64,000 nucleotides of DNA from Paralichthys olivaceus (Eukaryota; Chordata; Actinopteri; Pleuronectiformes; Paralichthyidae): the NCBI RefSeq assembly GCF_024713975.1, contig NC_091098.1, forward strand, positions 16,574,316 to 16,638,315. Direction: 5' to 3'. The notes under the pieces were generated by a model. The model was given only the letters and a program-made list of their open reading frames with translations. It made no database searches and had not been told where the DNA came from. Numbering within the stretch: the first letter of the stretch is position 1; each line of letters opens with the position of its first letter. Position numbers and translations under genes: made by a program. Shown in pieces: positions 61,026-64,000 of this stretch.

Positions 61026-63833
61026 AATAAAAGTGGGTGGTCTCGAGCTGTGAAGACCAAATCTGTGTTTAAACTGCACTTCCAGCTCGTGACCTTGAGA
61101 GTTACTCCACTGGACTGCATGTTATTTATTTGGACATCTTATACACACTCACAAATGACCATTAGGTGCTGTGTTTGATAAACAGACTGATTGGATTGCT
61201 TGTGTGAACGTGTGTGGTTTTTCTCCCTCGCTGTCCTCAAGGCCCCTTCAGAACGAGCCCAATTTACCTCAAGGACATGGAAAATAGCACACGCGTTTTG
61301 CAACTGCGCACACATGAGCCCGTGCGCACATACACAGCGAACACCTTACTCCACACGCACACATAAACACGGTCACGTACGCACAAGCAAACATACTTTC
61401 ATTGCTGCACTTGTTGACCCAGTCTCGGTCTCATTCAATTGAGTCTTTACTCACTCATCAGAGCTCCCAGCATTGGTTAATGTTTCAGGGTGTGCTCTGG
61501 GCCAATAGCAACCACACTGAATGGAATAGAATATTGTTATTTGCATACTGCCCCTACAGTAACCCCGCAGCAAGAACTGAAGGATGAAGTCATATCACAG
61601 CTCAATCCAAAAACAGAATAAAGCAAAAGGCAAAAGTTCTCTTGTGAGACTTGTAAATTTTTTCTGTGTGCATGTGCTTATATTTCATTTTTCACTTTTA
61701 TATTTCGCTCTCTCTCATTTTGATCTACGTGTTTCTCTCCTAGGCGTATCTCAGGGAACCAGCTGAGGTATATCTCAGGCCACGCTCTCCAGGGTCTCCA
61801 CAACCTCAAAGTTCTGTAAGTAACCTCTTCCTCCTCTCTCTCTCTCCCTCTCCCACTCTGGTGGTTCAATCCTCATCATCCCAGGTGGGTTGTTCCACTC
61901 CAGCATTTTAGGGGAGGAGAGGGGGGTAAAGCTGTGCTCCTGCCTTGAATAAAACACACAGGCCACGCATCATTAACTGCAGTTAAAGTTTATGGGCTGG
62001 GAGAGACCTGCCCTGCTTGCAGCTCCTTCATTCCCAAACAAGCCCTGTTTCAGTTGCAATTATACACACTCACAGGTGTAATGCAGGGACCCCCCAGTCA
62101 CACCACCCACTGAGATTACAGTAAGTGACACAGAAATTAACCAAAAAAAAAAGAAGCCACACAAGCCTGTTCGCTTAACACCCCATTTCTCATATTGTGT
62201 TCATGGCCTTATAATCCACAACCACCAGCTGTTAGCGCCGCTGTGAAGTATTAAATCACAAAGAAATGCGAGGCAACCATAAAAACCGTCGCACCTTCTG
62301 ACCTGTGAGTGCAGCATCTAATGACTTGTGGCCGTACTTCCAGTTGGTGCACGACAAGAGCATTAAGGAGGTTTTCACGAGCCTTGGCAGTTCACGTCAA
62401 TCCCTTTTGGAGCATGGCTGAGAACAGTTTGAGGAGCCCTGCCGCAGAATATAAGCCCAGTTAGAGAACTGCGGTTTGTAATTTGAGGGAATCAGCGGGG
62501 ATTACCAGGCACACAAGTCGATCCTCTTTCACCTCGTGTTGTGAAACTCACCGCAGCAGAATGAGCGAAGCAGCCGTGAATCCAGGGCTATTAAGTCATT
62601 ATTGCGGATGGACACACATATTCCTGAAATCATAATACATGTCTGCGGTCATTCGTGCTTCACACAGAAACACCCAGGAAAGCTTTGGACAGTCCATTTG
62701 TCTTTAGAGCAGCTGAGCTATTGGTTTCCTTTCTCAATATATTTCTAAAGTCAGAACAAATGGACTGCTGACCTTGTGTAGGGTAACCGCAAGGTCCCCG
62801 CCCATACACACACACACACACACAAACGCACAGAGTAAAAGGTTATGAACCCAGAGTGCATTACAGCGAAGCTCCCCATGGGCAATTTCTTTAGAACAGG
62901 AAAAGCCTCAATTTGGTGTATTTATCATGGCATCATGATCCCACTGGAAACATTCCCCTGATCCTCTCGAACCTGAGCAGCATTTTTTTTCTACACTGAA
63001 GCAATCATCGTATCTTACGCAGAGGGCTGTTGTGAAACACACTATGTGACACAGTGAGTTATGTGAATAAATATTAAAAAGATATGGTCTTTATACCTCG
63101 AGACATCCAGACTGCACTGTATTGCCAACTTTTCAACCATCTCTTCTTGCCAAATAAATAAACGCATAATAGAAATCGTAGAAATTAAAAATCTGACTTG
63201 TTCATGGCAGAGGAGGGCTCAAGATTGTGTCACAAAGAAAAAAGATGCAGAGCTCTTTTTGTTTATATTGTAATCACAGCTGTTTAACTGTTGCTGTGAC
63301 AAAAGGTTTTACAATGTAAGACTGACTGTGACATCACGATGCCACAATAAAGATGATCTGGGCGCCGCTGACAGTGACACACTGGAACACTATACGCGCT
63401 TATGTCAGATGACTGGTTGCCATAAATACATAAAAGAAAAGAAAGAGAAAGACAGAGAAAGAGAGGGAGGGAGGGGAAAGAGAGGGCTATTGTTTGCACC
63501 CCACTTCCTCCTTGCTTTTTGCTCCATTCTTCTAAGAATGACATCAGCAGCCCACCCAAGGAGCGTCTCTCTTTCTTTTCCTCTATCCTTCATTCTCTGC
63601 TTCTCTTCAAGCTATCACTGGCCCTTTCCTTCTTGTGTCAGATTACCCTCACTATGGAATTATTTGCTCTGCCTGACGAGCCCTCGTGCACACATGTACA
63701 CTCTATCGCCTACAGACATGCAGTTTTACCTGCAACTCAATTATCTGCATGTGCCTTTCAGAATGCTGCAAAACAACCAGCTGGAGAGACTTCCAGATGA
63801 TGCTCCATGGGACCTGCCCAACCTACTGTCCTT
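41276..63833 (+). CDS. lgr6: lgr6, leucine-rich-repeat GPCR (R-spondin receptor), first four coding exons
   Basis: N-terminal 146 residues of a plasma-membrane receptor that binds R-spondins and boosts Wnt signalling; the gene leaves the window at the right. Exons are 41276-41496, 55577-55648, 61744-61815 and 63762-63833. The protein starts with a signal peptide ([16 protein letters not shown]), then a cysteine-capped LRR N-cap (C38, C42, C44, C55), then three 24-residue LRRs. [13 protein letters not shown] and VP, followed by LDLSMNN and MLQNNQL, match LGR6 better than LGR4 or LGR5. All three LRR exons are 72 nt and phase 2, as is usual in this family. An in-frame ATG at 41252 would add eight residues, but 41276 has a better context (G at -3) and directly begins the signal peptide. 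The remaining LRRs and the 7TM domain are not in the window. Confidence 0.95.
46627..46695. repeat. (GT)n microsatellite, ~69 bp with one interruption
   Basis: Longest of a cluster of GT/CA runs between 46.2 and 47.7 kb in lgr6 intron 1. The others lie at 46256-46287 (opposite phase, CA), 46384-46425, 47286-47323 and 47593-47629. Confidence 0.95.
50281..50352. repeat. 30-bp GT-rich tandem repeat, 2.4 copies
   Basis: The unit TATGTGTATGTGTGCGTGTC preceded by a GT run is repeated almost exactly at 50281-50310 and 50311-50340, then partly again. Confidence 0.85.
54714..54758. repeat. (CA)n microsatellite
   Basis: CA run with single CG interruptions, in lgr6 intron 1. Confidence 0.9.
55577..55648 (+). 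CDS. lgr6: lgr6 coding exon 2 (LRR 1)
   Basis: After acceptor CTCTCCAG; encodes [18 protein letters not shown] and on to SEL, one LRR. Ends GAACT before GTAAGT. Human LGR6 has a very similar repeat at this place. Confidence 0.95.
55649..61743 (+). other. lgr6 intron 2 (6.1 kb)
   Basis: Mostly unique AT-rich DNA. A 63-bp GT run lies at 60960-61022. A short hairpin (CACATATAT ... ATATATGTG) lies at 56128-56151. No nested exon supported. Confidence 0.7.
60960..61022. repeat. (GT)n microsatellite, 63 bp
   Basis: Perfect GT run in lgr6 intron 2. Confidence 0.95.
61744..61815 (+). CDS. lgr6: lgr6 coding exon 3 (LRR 2)
   Basis: After acceptor CTCTCCTAG; encodes [18 protein letters not shown] and on to KVL. 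Ends GTTCT before GTAAGT. 72 nt, phase 2 on both sides. Confidence 0.95.
61816..63761 (+). other. lgr6 intron 3 (1.9 kb)
   Basis: No nested exon or repeat element of note; a short CA run is present near 62807-62823. The open frame that runs into exon 4 from 63328 is intronic read-through and not coding upstream of 63762. Confidence 0.7.
63762..63833 (+). CDS. lgr6: lgr6 coding exon 4 (LRR 3)
   Basis: After acceptor GCCTTTCAG; encodes [18 protein letters not shown] and on to LSL. Ends TCCTT before GTAAGT. The split Leu codon changes from CTG to CTA here, without effect on the protein. Confidence 0.95.
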
Positions 63834-64000
63834 GTAAGTCTCTTTCTCTCTCTCACACACAAATACACACACATACACACTATAATCATGCTACTCTACC
63901 GCATCCAGCAGGGAAGGAAATATCCCCTGGCCACCCACCCACACACATCTGAGTTCTAACCGCAGTGCAGGTATAGAGTACCACTGACATATTACAGAAC
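63834..64000 (+). other. Start of lgr6 intron 4
   Basis: Begins GTAAGT; contains short CT and CA runs. The window ends inside it. Confidence 0.8.

Noticed and set aside
63328..63837. 169-codon frame containing lgr6 exon 4
   Set aside because: Only 63762-63833 is exon; upstream is intron with a clear CTTTCAG acceptor, and the frame continues through it by chance.
1..64000. CRISPR arrays, operons, phage or plasmid features
   Set aside because: No regularly spaced identical repeats, no bacterial gene organisation; everything recognised is vertebrate.

Overview
The window is genomic DNA from a ray-finned (teleost) fish. The protein-coding exons are short, split by GT-AG introns and vertebrate-specific. 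Space between genes is filled with long CA/GT runs, LINE remnants of the fish L2/Rex1 type, TTAA-flanked foldback elements and other dispersed repeats common in fish. Nothing bacterial, phage-like or CRISPR-like is present.

Layout. Positions 1-560 are CpG-rich and look like the promoter and first (untranslated) exon of a gene that leaves the window leftward on the minus strand. Positions 570-7100 are repeats: a ~100-bp tandem repeat, a broken minus-strand LINE with a foldback element inserted into it, a degenerate array rich in AGGTCA, and a second degenerate tandem array. Positions 7.5-10.3 kb hold an isolated exon with coding character (7583-7711) and a well-spliced exon-like segment (10116-10271); neither could be tied to a known gene. 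A two-hairpin let-7 microRNA cluster lies on the plus strand at 15.9-16.3 kb. It is followed on the minus strand by an adenosine receptor most like A3 (16800-18024, three exons) and a Spi-subfamily ETS transcription factor (19518-21981, PU.1/Spi-B/Spi-C relatives, five exons containing coding sequence). Positions 22.2-41.2 kb are intergenic and repeat-rich, with no convincing exon. From 41.2 kb to the right edge lie the first four coding exons of lgr6 on the plus strand, with introns of about 14, 6 and 2 kb. The gene continues beyond the window.

How the parts relate. These are neighbours rather than one pathway: an R-spondin/Wnt co-receptor (Lgr6), a purinergic GPCR, an ETS factor probably acting in blood or immune cells, and let-7 microRNAs. 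The most useful observations are the let-7 pair, which resembles the let-7k/let-7j pair I recall from chicken; the Spi gene sitting next to lgr6, which suggests a Spi ohnolog absent from mammals; a probable GC-AG intron in the receptor; a NAGNAG acceptor just before the ETS domain; and the unassigned coding-like exon at 7.6 kb. I found no clear evidence of a wholly new biological system. All gene calls come from reading the sequence and remembered family features; no database was searched.
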